The position numbers and the translations under genes are program-made. Shown here one piece after another: positions 8,633 to 17,811 of a stretch of DNA of 64,000 bases. The stretch is from Rhodoferax mekongensis (lineage in GTDB: Bacteria > Pseudomonadota > Gammaproteobacteria > Burkholderiales > Burkholderiaceae_C): positions 955,001 through 1,019,000 of the forward strand of contig NZ_CP132507.1 in assembly GCF_032191775.1 (NCBI RefSeq). Reading direction: 5' to 3'. The stretch's first letter is position 1. Every line of letters begins with the position of its first letter. Under the pieces are notes generated by a model. The model had not been told where the DNA came from and searched no databases. It saw only the letters and a list, made by a program, of their open reading frames with translations.

Positions 8633-8929
8633 TTAATGGGCGTCGTCTTCCGAAGGCACGTCAAACTCGTCGTCCAGCGTGTCGCTTTCCATCATTGCGA
8701 TCTCGGCGCACTGCACGCCGTTGAGTTGATGGCGGTAGGCCAGAAATGCGTGGCGGGCGTTGGTCTCGTCGTCACCTTCGTCATCGGCTGCGGCAGCGGC
8801 CAGATGGTGTTTGGCGGCGGCCTGGAAGTGGTGGGCGGCCATGCGGTGGTAGTCGGCTATGGTCTCAAAGTCTTCGTCCACCAGATCGTCTGCCACGGTG
8901 TCGGCCATGGGGGAAGTGTCTTGGGTCAT
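8633..8929 (-). CDS. Small acidic helical protein, function unknown
   Basis: A 98-residue, strongly acidic protein. It has an Asp/Glu-rich N-terminus, a central His/Ala-rich helical stretch (YHRMAAHHFQAAAKHHLAAA) and an acidic tail ending DEFDVPSEDDAH. No signal peptide or membrane segment is visible. The central pattern of alternating His, Ala and aromatic residues suggests a helical hairpin. I do not recognise a named family. It is supported as a gene by its placement between two reverse-strand units, the bidirectional terminator beyond its end, and a biased composition that looks coding. Confidence 0.6.
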   Translation of the reverse strand: MTQDTSPMADTVADDLVDEDFETIADYHRMAAHHFQAAAKHHLAAAAADDEGDDETNARHAFLAYRHQLNGVQCAEIAMMESDTLDDEFDVPSEDDAH

Positions 8930-9038
8930 TCAGGGCTCGCTTATTCATGAAACACGGCAACACGCCGCCTGTACAGCGTGCGCCTCCGCCGTGAACCCTG
9001 TGTGACAGGCACGTGAGGCTTTTGCGACGCGTGGCCGT

Positions 9039-10262
9039 TTAGACCAGTCCCCAGTCGCGTGCGCCCTTGAACCCGGGAAATATGGTTTTGAGCTGGCTGT
9101 CGCTCAGGCCCCACTGGCGCTGGAAGATGCCGCCCAGCACGCTGCGGTATTCGTTCAGCACCGCATAGTCGCGGTTCTGGAACAGGGTGGCCGCCGTCAT
9201 CTGCACCTGCTCGCCGACCACTTGCTTGCCGCGCACCGCGCCACCCAGCACCCACATCACGCTGCCATGGCCATGGTCGGTGCCGCGGTTGCCGTTTTGG
9301 CGGAAGGTGCGGCCGAATTCGCTCATGACCACCACCACGGTGTTGCGCCAGGCGCTGCCCATTTCTTGTGAAAAAGCGGCCAAGCCCTGTCCCAGTTCGT
9401 CAAGACGACTGGCCAGATAGCCGGTGGCGCCGCCTTGGGCCACATGGGTATCCCAGCCGCCCACATCCACAAAACCCAGTGCGTATTGCTCGCGCATCAG
9501 GCGGGCAATGCGGCGGGCTTCCAACTCGAACCCCTTGGCGGTGATGGCGCCGCGGCTGGCGGCATCCATTTCGGCCGACATTTCGCGCATCACCTGGTCG
9601 CGCACCGCAAAGCCGCTTTGTACCGTGCCCTCCAAGCCCGTGCCTTTGTACATGGCAGCAATGATGCTGCTCTGGCGTGTATCTACCGACGGCTTGCTCA
9701 GGTTGCGCAGGCTGGTGTTGGGCACCCGCAGGCCCCCTTGCATGGCAATAGGCAGTTGGTCGGTAAACGCCATGGGCGCGGCAGGTTTCGGGCCTTGCAA
9801 TTGCGCGGCCAGCCGGTTCAAAAAGCCCGAGCCGTATTGGATGCTGCCGTTGTGGAGCTGGCCCAGTTCGATGCTGTCCTGCGTCTCGAAATGGCTGCGC
9901 GAGAGGTCGTCGGTACCGCTGAAAGGCACAAAGGCCAATTCGCCTTGCTGGTAGAGCGGATAGAGCGATTCGCGCAGAGCCGGGTGCAGGCCCCAGTCGG
10001 CAGAGAGCGGCAGGGCGCTGGCCAGGTCGGCAGAGGGCTTGGCAATCGCAATCTCGGGCCGTACTTCGTAATAGAAGCTGCTGCTGGTGGGCACCAGCAG
10101 GCTGGCCGCGTCCATGCCTCCACGCAGGAAGACGAACAAAAACTTGGGCGCCCCGGTACTTGCCACCGCCGTGGCGGCATGCAGGTGCACGCCGGGAATG
10201 CCCAGCGCTGCAGCCGCTGCGGTGGTGTGCAAGGCTTGGCGTAAAAAGTGACGACGTTGCAT
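9039..10262 (-). CDS. DUF1501 protein, Tat-exported
   Basis: About 407 residues from MQRRHFLRQALHTTAAAAAL. That N-terminus is a twin-arginine signal (RRHFLR), so the folded protein probably goes to the periplasm. The body matches DUF1501, an alkaline-phosphatase/sulfatase-like fold, with FLFVFLRGGMDAASLLVPT, VGGWDTHVAQGGATG, VVVMSEFGRTFRQNGNRGTD and HGHGSVMWVLGG. Asp/His clusters such as GTDHGHG are likely metal ligands. The frame extends 32 codons upstream, but the Tat start is favoured. It lies 50 bases downstream of a DUF1800 gene, a common pair in bacteria. The biochemical role of the pair is not established. Confidence 0.9.
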   Translation of the reverse strand: MQRRHFLRQALHTTAAAAALGIPGVHLHAATAVASTGAPKFLFVFLRGGMDAASLLVPTSSSFYYEVRPEIAIAKPSADLASALPLSADWGLHPALRESLYPLYQQGELAFVPFSGTDDLSRSHFETQDSIELGQLHNGSIQYGSGFLNRLAAQLQGPKPAAPMAFTDQLPIAMQGGLRVPNTSLRNLSKPSVDTRQSSIIAAMYKGTGLEGTVQSGFAVRDQVMREMSAEMDAASRGAITAKGFELEARRIARLMREQYALGFVDVGGWDTHVAQGGATGYLASRLDELGQGLAAFSQEMGSAWRNTVVVVMSEFGRTFRQNGNRGTDHGHGSVMWVLGGAVRGKQVVGEQVQMTAATLFQNRDYAVLNEYRSVLGGIFQRQWGLSDSQLKTIFPGFKGARDWGLV

Positions 10263-10312
10263 GGCGGACTCCGGTAGGGTGGCCTTGAGCGGGATGGCGA
10301 GCGGACGGACGA

Positions 10313-11881
10313 TTAGCGCCGCATGGATTCGGGTGCTGCAAGCAGGAAGGTGTTCCATTCCTGTGGCGAATTGGCCTGGTCCAGCGCAGCGCGCGTGGCC
10401 GGGCTCAGGCTGCCCTGAATCGCCTGGTAATACAGCGCGTTGGCCAGCTGGGGAAAGGCAGGTTTTTCAGTGGGTTGCGGGCCATCAGTCTTGAAGAGGC
10501 CGGCACTGCCGGAGCCGATCGCCTTGGCAATCTCAAAGCGGGTAGTCAGCTGGCCCGCGCTGTCCCAGCCTGAGGCCACCATGGGGTAGCCGTCCGGCGT
10601 CTGGCGGCCATAGAGCGGCTCGCCCATGCGGTTGATCCAGTTCAGCATGGGGCCGACATTGAGGATGACCTTGTCGTCATACGCCAGCCGCACCGAGGAC
10701 ACCACGTAACGTACCGGGTCCTTGAATTTGGTGGGCGGTGCGTTCACAAACTCAGGTGCAGTGAACAGGGTCTCCAATACTTTGGCGATCTGGCCATCGG
10801 TCGCTTTCCAGGTGGCCGCCATGCGGTCGATCAGGGCTTGGGGCGGGTTGTCCGAAAGCCAGTAGGTGGCGAGCTTGCGGCTGACGAAGCGTGCGGTGGA
10901 CGGGTGGCGGGCCAGTGTGTCCAGCGCGGCGTCCACTTCGGCCAGGCCCTCGCCGGTCACGGGGTTGCCCAGCAGGGTTTTGGGGGCCATGTCGTGGCGC
11001 TGCGGGTTGAACTCAAACACGCCACGGCGCACATAGAGGCGGTTGAGCTCTTTGCGCAGGTTGGGGTTACCGGTGTTCATGTTCACACCGACGCCAGTGA
11101 GTACGCGGGCCAGTTCCTGCACATCCTTCTGGGTGTAGCCACCATCCACCCCCAGGGTGTGCAGTTCCATGAGCTCTCGCGCAAAGTTTTCGTTGATGCG
11201 GCCTGCGGCGTTCTGGTCGTTGTCCAGGTAGCGCAGCATGGCCGGGTGGTAGGTCACGGCACCCAGCAGATCGCGGAAGCGCCCCAGGGCGTGCGGCCGC
11301 AGAGCGCTGTTCTCGTAGTCGCCCAGCAAGGCGCGCAGGTTGTGCTTGTAGAGGTGCACATTGAAGTGGTTCAGCCAGAACCAGGTCATCTGCTCCTGCA
11401 CCTGGGCCGGGCTGTAAAGCGCCCGCAGCAGGTGGCGAGTCGCGGATTCGCGGGCCAGGCGGTTGAGCTCTTGCTGGTAGGCCTGCTGGGCGCTTTTCTT
11501 CTCAGTGTCATCTTTGAGCGCGTCAGAGTCTTTGCGTTGCTGCTCCATTTTGAGGACCAGATCCGTCAAGCTGGTCTGGCTGATGGTCATGCTGCGCACG
11601 GCTTCGCGCGCGGGCTCGGGCAACACAGCGTCGCGGGGCTGGAGTTGCTGCAGCAACCATGTGGCTTGCCCCTGCTGCTCCAGTTGGCGGGCAGTGTGGC
11701 TGTTGGCGCCCCAGGTTACCCGGTTCAGCCACTGGTAGTTCTGCGGGGTGGCAGGCGCTGCTGCGCTGTTGAACGCGGCGGGAGGCAGCGGGGCACAGGC
11801 CTGCATGCCGGCCAGTGCAGCGCACAGCCACAGAGGGGCCAAGGAATGGGCGGAGGGGAGCATGCGTTTCATGCAGCGCAT
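10313..11881 (-). CDS. DUF1800 domain protein, exported
   Basis: A 522-residue protein with an N-terminal hydrophobic leader (SLAPLWLCAALAGMQACAPL) that may be a signal peptide, possibly lipoprotein-like though the lipobox is poor. The DUF1800 body shows LNRVTWGANSHTARQLEQQG, MTWFWLNHFNVH, FARELMELHTLGVDGGYTQ and ELARVLTGVGV. It is the upstream partner of the DUF1501 gene, and the two are usually found together. ATGs at codons 4 and 7 are possible alternative starts. Function is unknown, and envelope location is inferred from the leader. Confidence 0.88.
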   Translation of the reverse strand: MRCMKRMLPSAHSLAPLWLCAALAGMQACAPLPPAAFNSAAAPATPQNYQWLNRVTWGANSHTARQLEQQGQATWLLQQLQPRDAVLPEPAREAVRSMTISQTSLTDLVLKMEQQRKDSDALKDDTEKKSAQQAYQQELNRLARESATRHLLRALYSPAQVQEQMTWFWLNHFNVHLYKHNLRALLGDYENSALRPHALGRFRDLLGAVTYHPAMLRYLDNDQNAAGRINENFARELMELHTLGVDGGYTQKDVQELARVLTGVGVNMNTGNPNLRKELNRLYVRRGVFEFNPQRHDMAPKTLLGNPVTGEGLAEVDAALDTLARHPSTARFVSRKLATYWLSDNPPQALIDRMAATWKATDGQIAKVLETLFTAPEFVNAPPTKFKDPVRYVVSSVRLAYDDKVILNVGPMLNWINRMGEPLYGRQTPDGYPMVASGWDSAGQLTTRFEIAKAIGSGSAGLFKTDGPQPTEKPAFPQLANALYYQAIQGSLSPATRAALDQANSPQEWNTFLLAAPESMRR

Positions 11882-11929
11882 GGTAGCGCTGCACCCCGCG
11901 CCTCACCAACTGTTACTTTTGTAAAGCTG

Positions 11930-12745
11930 TCAGGCTTTACCGAATTCAGCGCCCAGTTCACCAGCGCGTTTGTGCGCGGCAAACAAGGCTTTGGCAAACA
12001 GGTCTTTGACGCCGCTTTCGTCCAGGGACGTGATGGCCGCATACGTGGTGCCGCCCTTGGAGGTAACTTTGGCGCGCAGGGTTTCCGGCGGCTCGGTCGA
12101 TGCGCGGGCCAGCTCGCCCGCGCCGATGAAGGTGGCCACGGCCAGTTGGTAGGCTTGATCACGCTCCAAACCCAGCTTGGCGCCAGCCTCGGTCATGGCT
12201 TCCATGAAATAGAACATATAGGCCGGGCCTGAGCCGCTGATGGCAGTGACCGCGTCGAGTTGCTCTTCAGCGGTCAACCAAACTGTGGCACCGGTGGTGG
12301 CGATGACTTCATTGGCCCAGTCTTTGTCCGCCTGGGTGACGGCCGGGCGGCCGTACAGCGCTGTGATGCCCTTGCCGATGAGCGCGGGCGTGTTGGGCAT
12401 GGTGCGGATGATGCGTTCACTGCCCAGCCATTGGGCGATGCTCTGGCTGGTGATGCCTGCCGCCACGCTCAGGTGCAAGGCATGCTGATTGTGGGCACGC
12501 ATAGCCGCAGCTGCGTCCTTGAAGGTCTGGGGTTTCACGGCCCAGACGATCATGTCGGCGCCTGCCAAGAACGCTCCGGCTTCTGTCTGTGGGGCGAGGC
12601 CGAAGTCCTTGGCCAAGCGCGCCCGTGCTTCGTCCCAGGGTTCCACCACATCAATGTCGGCGGCCGAGAAGCCCTGGCGGAGCAGCCCGCCGATGATGGC
12701 GCTGGCCATATTGCCGCCGCCTATGAATGCAATGCGCTTGCCCAT
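11930..12745 (-). CDS. proC: Pyrroline-5-carboxylate reductase
   Basis: Catalyses the last step of proline synthesis, reducing pyrroline-5-carboxylate with NAD(P)H; cytosolic. 271 residues from MGKRIAFIGGGNMASAIIGG, the Rossmann dinucleotide site. Other signatures are FLAGADMIVWAVKPQ, RIIRTMPNTPALIGKG and the C-terminal helical domain with AISGSGPAYMFYFMEAM and KVTSKGGTTYAAI, which line the active site. An upstream in-frame extension of 27 codons is rejected because the Rossmann fold starts at this Met. Length equals the family norm (about 270). It is a lone gene between DUF1800 and glpK. Confidence 0.96.
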   Translation of the reverse strand: MGKRIAFIGGGNMASAIIGGLLRQGFSAADIDVVEPWDEARARLAKDFGLAPQTEAGAFLAGADMIVWAVKPQTFKDAAAAMRAHNQHALHLSVAAGITSQSIAQWLGSERIIRTMPNTPALIGKGITALYGRPAVTQADKDWANEVIATTGATVWLTAEEQLDAVTAISGSGPAYMFYFMEAMTEAGAKLGLERDQAYQLAVATFIGAGELARASTEPPETLRAKVTSKGGTTYAAITSLDESGVKDLFAKALFAAHKRAGELGAEFGKA

Positions 12746-12839
12746 GGTGTGTCGTCCTGTGTTATGAAGGTTGGAGCGCGCAAGTCTAGCCAAAGCGGAG
12801 GCACCCAAGCCAACGGCGGCTGACAACCCGGACGGGGTT

Positions 12840-14414
12840 TCAGAGGCTCGTTTGCCGCACTGCGTGCTCCCAGCGCTCCATCAGGTCCTTGGCACGTGCC
12901 GGTGGCAAAGTCGGCAAAAAGCGACGCTCGGCCTTCCACAGATCGGTCAGCTCGTCGGTGCTGCGGTACACGCCGGTGGTCAGGCCGGCCAGGTAGGCGG
13001 CTCCCAACGCGGTGGTCTCGGTGACTGCGGGGCGCACCACCGGAATGCCCAGCAGATCCGCCTGAAACTGCATGAGCAAATCGTTCACACAGGCGCCACC
13101 ATCAACGCGCAGCTCAGACACCGCCGCAGCACCCGCGCTTACGGCGTCGCGGCTCATGGCTTGCAGCAGAGCGGCACTTTGGAATGCTATGCTTTCGAGA
13201 GCAGCTCGCGCAATGTGGGCGAGCGTTGAGCCGCGGGTAATGCCTGTAATGGAGCCGCGTGCATCGGGCTTCCAATAGGGGGCTCCCAGGCCGGTAAATG
13301 CAGGTACAACGATGACGCCTCCGGAGTCCGGCACGCTTTGCGCCAGACTCTGCACCTCGCCGCTGCCCTGAATGGCATGCAGCCCGTCGCGCAGCCATTG
13401 CACCACGGCACCACCCACAAACACGCTGCCTTCCAGCGCGAACTGGGGTTGGCTGTGGTAGGTCGCCGCGCCGGGCCGCCCCAAGCTAGACCGCGCCCCA
13501 TCGGGGGGCAGCGCAGCACGCGGAGCGGCAAGCGTGGGGGCTATTTGCGCGGCACTGGTGGTGATCAAGCCGTTTTGCGAGCTTTGAAAGGTTCCACCGG
13601 TGTGCATCAGCATGAAGCAGCCTGTGCCGTAGGTGTTTTTCACCATGCCTGCCTTGAAGCAGGCTTGACCGAAGAGCGCGCTTTGCTGGTCGCCCGCCAC
13701 GCCGCCGATGGGAATGGCGTGGCCCAGCAGACCGGGCGCCACTTCACCGAACAGGGAGGCCGAGGGCTGGACGGCGGGCATCAGGCTGGCGGGAATGTCC
13801 AGCGCGGCCAGCAGGTCTTCGTCCCACAGGTTGGTGTGCACGTTGAACAGCATGGTGCGCGAGGCATTGCTCACATCCGTCACGTGGACTTTACCCTCGG
13901 TCAGTTGCCAGATCAGCCAGCTGTCGATAGTGCCGAAGGCCAGCTCACCATTGGCTGCCTGTGCGCGCGCGCCGGGTACGTTGTCCAGAATCCATTTGAG
14001 TTTGGTGCCGGAGAAGTAGGCGTCCACCAGCAGCCCTGTTTTCGCTTGTATGGTGTCTGCCAGCCCGCGGGCGCGCAGGTCGGCACAGGTGGGCTCTGCA
14101 CGACGGTCCTGCCAAACGATGGCGTAGTGGATGGGCACGCCGGTTTTGCGGTTCCACACCACCGTGGTTTCGCGCTGGTTGGTAATTCCCACTGCCCTGA
14201 CCTGCGCGGCAGTGATGCCGGCTTTGGTCAATGCGTCGCGCGCGGTGGCGAGTTGGATGCGCCAGATCTCCTGGGCGTCGTGCTCTACCCATCCGGGTTG
14301 CGGGTAAATCTGTTGCAGTTCCAGCTGGGCCATGGCCACGGTGTGGCCGGTTTCGTCAAACACGATGCTGCGGGAGCTGGAGGTGCCCTGGTCCAAGGCG
14401 AGCAGGTAGGTCAT
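12840..14414 (-). CDS. glpK: Glycerol kinase with a repeat-encoded insertion
   Basis: Phosphorylates glycerol to sn-glycerol 3-phosphate with ATP; cytosolic FGGY kinase. The start [20 protein letters not shown] has AAGGAG just upstream. Other signatures are [54 protein letters not shown] and [13 protein letters not shown]. It is 524 residues against about 500 for the family. The excess is a segment at about residues 291-318, between ITTSA and FALEGSVF, encoded by a family B repeat (13471-13541). The reading frame is kept, so the enzyme may work with an extra loop. glpR ends 25 bases upstream, so the two are co-transcribed. Confidence 0.95.
   Translation of the reverse strand: MTYLLALDQGTSSSRSIVFDETGHTVAMAQLELQQIYPQPGWVEHDAQEIWRIQLATARDALTKAGITAAQVRAVGITNQRETTVVWNRKTGVPIHYAIVWQDRRAEPTCADLRARGLADTIQAKTGLLVDAYFSGTKLKWILDNVPGARAQAANGELAFGTIDSWLIWQLTEGKVHVTDVSNASRTMLFNVHTNLWDEDLLAALDIPASLMPAVQPSASLFGEVAPGLLGHAIPIGGVAGDQQSALFGQACFKAGMVKNTYGTGCFMLMHTGGTFQSSQNGLITTSAAQIAPTLAAPRAALPPDGARSSLGRPGAATYHSQPQFALEGSVFVGGAVVQWLRDGLHAIQGSGEVQSLAQSVPDSGGVIVVPAFTGLGAPYWKPDARGSITGITRGSTLAHIARAALESIAFQSAALLQAMSRDAVSAGAAAVSELRVDGGACVNDLLMQFQADLLGIPVVRPAVTETTALGAAYLAGLTTGVYRSTDELTDLWKAERRFLPTLPPARAKDLMERWEHAVRQTSL
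13471..13541 (+). repeat. Dispersed repeat, family B (copy 1), inside glpK
   Basis: CCGGGCCGCCCCAAGC, then CGCGCCCCATCGGGGGGCAGC, then ACGCGGAGCGGCAAGCG and TGGGGGC. The same ordered blocks occur at 36194-36264 and, inverted, at 47702-47772. Here the element is wholly inside the glycerol kinase gene, read in frame on its opposite strand. Confidence 0.85.
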
Positions 14415-14439
14415 GGTTGTCTCCTTCTTGTGGATGGTG

Positions 14440-15204
14440 TCAGTCTGCAATCACCAGGCGGGCGCCCGCTTCTTCCAGCAGGGCAGGGAAGGGAGCTGGC
14501 GGCATGGAGTCGGTGAACAGGCGGTCAATCTGGGCTAGTAGGCCGACTTCGACCATGGCCGGGCGGTTGAACTTGCTGGTGTCGGCGGCCACCCAGACTT
14601 CGCGCGCCTGGCTGATGATGGTCTGGGCGACTTTCACTTCACGGTAGTCGTAGTCGCGCAGGGTGCCGTCGGCCTCGATGCCGGAGATGCCGATGACGGC
14701 AATATCCACCTTGAACTGGCGGATGAAGTCCACCGCAGCCTCGCCCACGATGCCCTGGTCGCGCCCGCGCACGACACCGCCGACCACGATGACCTCTGAC
14801 TGGCTATTCGCGCTCAGGATGCTGGCGACGTTCAGGTTGTTGGTAATCACACGCAAGCCCGTGTGCTCCAGCAGTGCCCGCGCCACGGCTTCGGTGGTCG
14901 TACCTATGTTCAAGATCAGGGAGCAATCGTTGGGAATGGCCGCAGCAATGGCGCGGGCGATGCGGTTTTTCTCTGGTGCGTTGAGTTGCACCCTTTGCAG
15001 GTGTGCAATGTTCTCCACCGTGGAGCTGGGAACCCTTACGCCACCGTGGAAACGGGTCAGCAAGCCCTCGTCCGCCAGTTTTTGTACGTCGCGACGCACG
15101 GTTTGCAAGGTCACACCCAGAGACTCTGCCAAGCGCTCTACGGTGACAGAGCCCTGTTCTTGCACGGTGTGAAGCAGTTGAAGTTGGCGAGGGTTCGCGG
15201 ACAT
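14440..15204 (-). CDS. glpR: DeoR-family repressor of glycerol genes
   Basis: A 254-residue DeoR/GlpR regulator. The N-terminal helix-turn-helix is [20 protein letters not shown] with [20 protein letters not shown]. The C-terminal sugar-phosphate sensor domain shows [15 protein letters not shown] and [17 protein letters not shown]. Members bind glycerol 3-phosphate and release DNA. It starts the glpR-glpK transcript and is divergent from glpD across 114 bases with AT-rich repeats of AACGAA. This arrangement supports control of both glpRK and glpD, including itself. Length is normal (about 252). Confidence 0.93.
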   Translation of the reverse strand: MSANPRQLQLLHTVQEQGSVTVERLAESLGVTLQTVRRDVQKLADEGLLTRFHGGVRVPSSTVENIAHLQRVQLNAPEKNRIARAIAAAIPNDCSLILNIGTTTEAVARALLEHTGLRVITNNLNVASILSANSQSEVIVVGGVVRGRDQGIVGEAAVDFIRQFKVDIAVIGISGIEADGTLRDYDYREVKVAQTIISQAREVWVAADTSKFNRPAMVEVGLLAQIDRLFTDSMPPAPFPALLEEAGARLVIAD

Positions 15205-15234
15205 GGGGGTGGATCCTTATGGCGTACGCACTAT

Positions 15235-15289
15235 AAACGAACAAAAACGAATCATATAAGTGACAAAAAGAAAAATAACGAATACGATT
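15235..15289. promoter_or_regulatory. Candidate GlpR operator region between glpR and glpD
   Basis: The 114-base divergent gap is unusually AT-rich for this genome. It holds three copies of AACGAA (15236-15241, 15246-15251, 15277-15282) and a related ACGATT at 15284-15289. The first two are spaced by 10 bases, one helical turn. DeoR-family proteins bind repeated short sites of this kind, so these are the best operator candidates for both promoters. That they bind GlpR is inference. Confidence 0.6.
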
Positions 15290-15318
15290 ACTGACTGCAC
15301 TCTATTTCACCAGACCTC

Positions 15319-16926
15319 ATGACACCCTACGCCCCCCCCTTGCCCACTCGCCGGGAAGACCTGTTGAATCGCTTGGCCGAGCCCAAGGTTTACGACATTG
15401 CGGTGGTGGGCGGAGGCGCTACCGGCTTGGGGGTTGCGCTGGATGCTGCAGCTCGTGGCTTCAGTGTGGTGTTGATCGAGTCGCACGACTTTGCCAAAGG
15501 CACGTCCTCCCGTGCAACGAAACTTTTGCACGGAGGTGTGCGCTATTTGGCCCAAGGCAACATTTCCTTGGTGCGCGAGGCACTGCACGAGCGGACGACA
15601 TTGCTGCGCAATGCCCCGCACCTAGCTCAACCATTGGCCTTTGTCATGCCCTCCTATAAATGGTGGGAAACGCCGTTTTACGGCGCTGGGCTGACTGCGT
15701 ATGACCTGTTGGCGGGGAAGGCCGGTTTGGGTAAAACTGAGTTTTTGGGCGTCAATCAAACCCGCAATCTGATTCCGCAAGTGGCAACCGGAGGGCTCAA
15801 GGGCGGCGTCAAGTACTGGGATGGCCAGTTTGATGATGCGCGGCTGGCGCTGACTTTGGCGCGTACCGCAGCCGCCAAAGGTGCTTTGGTCGTGAACTAC
15901 TGCAAAGCAACCCAGCTGCAGTATGAGGCTCGCAAGGTGTGTGGCGTCTTGTGTGAGGACACCATCGGGGGGCGCAAGTTCTCGATTCAATCGCGCTGCG
16001 TCGTCAATGCAACCGGGGTTTGGGTGGACGCTTTGCGTGAGAAAGACGGTGAGGCCAATCCCCACGACGGCCGTAGCAAGACCAAACCCATGGTAGCGCC
16101 CAGCCAAGGTGTACATATTGTGGTGGACAGGGAGTTCCTGGGGGGCGATACGGCCCTGATGGTTCCCAAGACCCAGGACGGACGCGTACTTTTTGCGGTG
16201 CCGTGGCTCGGAAAAGTCATTTTGGGTACTACCGATACCCCGCGTCATGATTTAGATCGCGAGCCCAGGCCCTTCAAGGAAGAGGTTGCTTTCATATTAG
16301 AAGAGGCAGCCCGCTATCTGAAGAAAGCGCCTACCACGGAGGACATACGGAGCATCTGGGTGGGCTTGCGCCCACTGGTCAAGCCCCAGGAGGATGATGG
16401 CGAAAACACCAAAGCCATCAGCCGGGAGCACACGGTGCTGGTGAGCCGAAGCGGTTTGGTGACGGTTACCGGCGGAAAGTGGACGACCTATCGGGCCATG
16501 GCAGAGGACGTGCTTGCCAAGTGTGCAGAAAAGAACCTGCTGGAAGCCCGTGCGGCTGGTGCTACCGTGCATTTGCGCCTCCAAGGTGCTGACGGCGTGG
16601 GCGTTCGACAAAGCGCTATGTCCATGCCGCAAGGGGCGCACTCCTACGGGTTGGACTATCCGGCAGTGCATGCGCTACCCGGTAGAGGGGTAGAGCTGGC
16701 GCCGGGTCTGACCGAGGCCATGGTCCGTTTCGCAGCGCGTTATGAATACGCGGTGACGGTAGAAGATGTGCTTGCCCGCAGGGCGCGTGTATTGTTTTTG
16801 GATGCCCGGCTTGCAGCCCGTTTGGCGCCCGAAGTGGCCAGAATTCTTGTGGAGGAGACAGGTTTGCCTCCCAAAGAGGCTGAATTTATCGCTTTGGCGG
16901 CTCAATACACCGAAATTCCTGCATAA
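15319..16926 (+). CDS. glpD: Aerobic glycerol-3-phosphate dehydrogenase
   Basis: A FAD flavoprotein that oxidises glycerol 3-phosphate to dihydroxyacetone phosphate and passes electrons to quinone at the inner face of the membrane. The N-terminal FAD site is DIAVVGGGATGLGVALDAAA; TSSRATKLLHGGVRYL and VTGGKWTTYRAMAEDVL are characteristic. It has 535 residues, somewhat longer than E. coli GlpD (501), with the usual C-terminal helical domain (EYAVTVEDVLARRARVLFLD). It is divergent from glpR. The stop is followed within 10 bases by the promoter of the ribosomal operon, an unusual neighbour. Confidence 0.96.
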   Translation: MTPYAPPLPTRREDLLNRLAEPKVYDIAVVGGGATGLGVALDAAARGFSVVLIESHDFAKGTSSRATKLLHGGVRYLAQGNISLVREALHERTTLLRNAPHLAQPLAFVMPSYKWWETPFYGAGLTAYDLLAGKAGLGKTEFLGVNQTRNLIPQVATGGLKGGVKYWDGQFDDARLALTLARTAAAKGALVVNYCKATQLQYEARKVCGVLCEDTIGGRKFSIQSRCVVNATGVWVDALREKDGEANPHDGRSKTKPMVAPSQGVHIVVDREFLGGDTALMVPKTQDGRVLFAVPWLGKVILGTTDTPRHDLDREPRPFKEEVAFILEEAARYLKKAPTTEDIRSIWVGLRPLVKPQEDDGENTKAISREHTVLVSRSGLVTVTGGKWTTYRAMAEDVLAKCAEKNLLEARAAGATVHLRLQGADGVGVRQSAMSMPQGAHSYGLDYPAVHALPGRGVELAPGLTEAMVRFAARYEYAVTVEDVLARRARVLFLDARLAARLAPEVARILVEETGLPPKEAEFIALAAQYTEIPA

Positions 16927-16933
16927 AAAGTAG

Positions 16934-16962
16934 TTGACGTCAGAAATCAAGGCTGGCACAAT
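16934..16962 (+). promoter_or_regulatory. Candidate sigma-70 promoter of the rplN operon
   Basis: TTGACG and CACAAT are separated by exactly 17 bases, 8 bases after the glpD stop. The -35 box matches five of six consensus bases and the -10 box four of six. A transcript from here would have a leader of about 140 bases before rplN, long enough for autoregulation, though I see no defined ribosomal-protein binding structure in it. Confidence 0.6.
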
Positions 16963-17110
16963 AGTGGGCTTCGCTTGAAAAAGCTGAAGGTTCTGCCCAA
17001 ATAGAAGTCGTGCAAGTGGTTTGTGCGGTGGATAGCGGGCCCAAGACTGACTTGGTTTTGTAGTTGCCAGTGTGGCAAAGCAGCTCCAGGTGCAAGTTGG
17101 GAATAATGAA

Positions 17111-17479
17111 ATGATCCAAACTGAATCTCGACTGGAAGTTGCCGACAACACCGGCGCGAAATCCGTTCTCTGCATCAAGGTGCTGGGCGGGTCTAAGCGT
17201 CGCTATGCAAGCGTCGGCGACATCATCAAAGTTTCCATCAAAGAAGCTGCTCCCCGTGGACGCGTCAAAAAAGGCGAGGTCTATAGCGCTGTAGTGGTTC
17301 GTACTGCCAAGGGCATCCGCCGTGGCAACGGTTCTTTGGTGAAATTCGACGGCAACGCAGCTGTGTTGCTCAACGCCAAGTTGGAGCCTATCGGCACCCG
17401 CATCTTCGGACCAGTGACCCGCGAACTGCGCACTGAAAAGTTCATGAAGATCGTGTCCCTGGCTCCTGAAGTTTTGTAA
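17111..17479 (+). CDS. rplN: 50S ribosomal protein L14
   Basis: 122 residues, [20 protein letters not shown] onward, the universal bL14/uL14 start. The gene places L14 at the subunit interface of the 50S particle. The frame is open 13 codons upstream, but the family sequence begins at the ATG at 17111. In most proteobacteria rplN follows rpmC-rpsQ. Here it is first in its transcript, directly after glpD, so the S10-type half of the ribosomal cluster lies elsewhere. rplX follows after nine bases. Confidence 0.98.
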   Translation: MIQTESRLEVADNTGAKSVLCIKVLGGSKRRYASVGDIIKVSIKEAAPRGRVKKGEVYSAVVVRTAKGIRRGNGSLVKFDGNAAVLLNAKLEPIGTRIFGPVTRELRTEKFMKIVSLAPEVL

Positions 17480-17488
17480 GGACCCGCC

Positions 17489-17809
17489 ATGAACAAGATT
17501 CGCAAAGGCGACGAAGTCATCGTTATCGCAGGTCGCGATAAGGGTAAGCGCGGAGTGATCTCCTTGCGCGCTGACGACTCTCACGTAGTCGTCGAGGGCA
17601 TCAACTTGGTGAAAAAGCACACCAAGCCAAACCCCATGAAGGGCACAACCGGTGGCATCGTTGAAAAGACCATGCCTATTCACCAGTCCAACGTTGCCAT
17701 TTTCAATGCAGCAACCGGCAAGGCTGACCGTGTTGGTATCAAGGTGCTGGCTGACGGCAAACGCGTTCGCGTTTACAAGTCCAGCGGCGAAGAAATCAAG
17801 GTGGCATAA
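17489..17809 (+). CDS. rplX: 50S ribosomal protein L24
   Basis: 106 residues with the KOW motif ([20 protein letters not shown]) at the N-terminus, which binds 23S rRNA early in 50S assembly. [19 protein letters not shown] is also conserved. AAGGAC precedes the ATG. It is separated by nine bases from rplN and two from rplE, so it is part of the spc operon. Normal length. Confidence 0.98.
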   Translation: MNKIRKGDEVIVIAGRDKGKRGVISLRADDSHVVVEGINLVKKHTKPNPMKGTTGGIVEKTMPIHQSNVAIFNAATGKADRVGIKVLADGKRVRVYKSSGEEIKVA

Positions 17810-17811
17810 AC

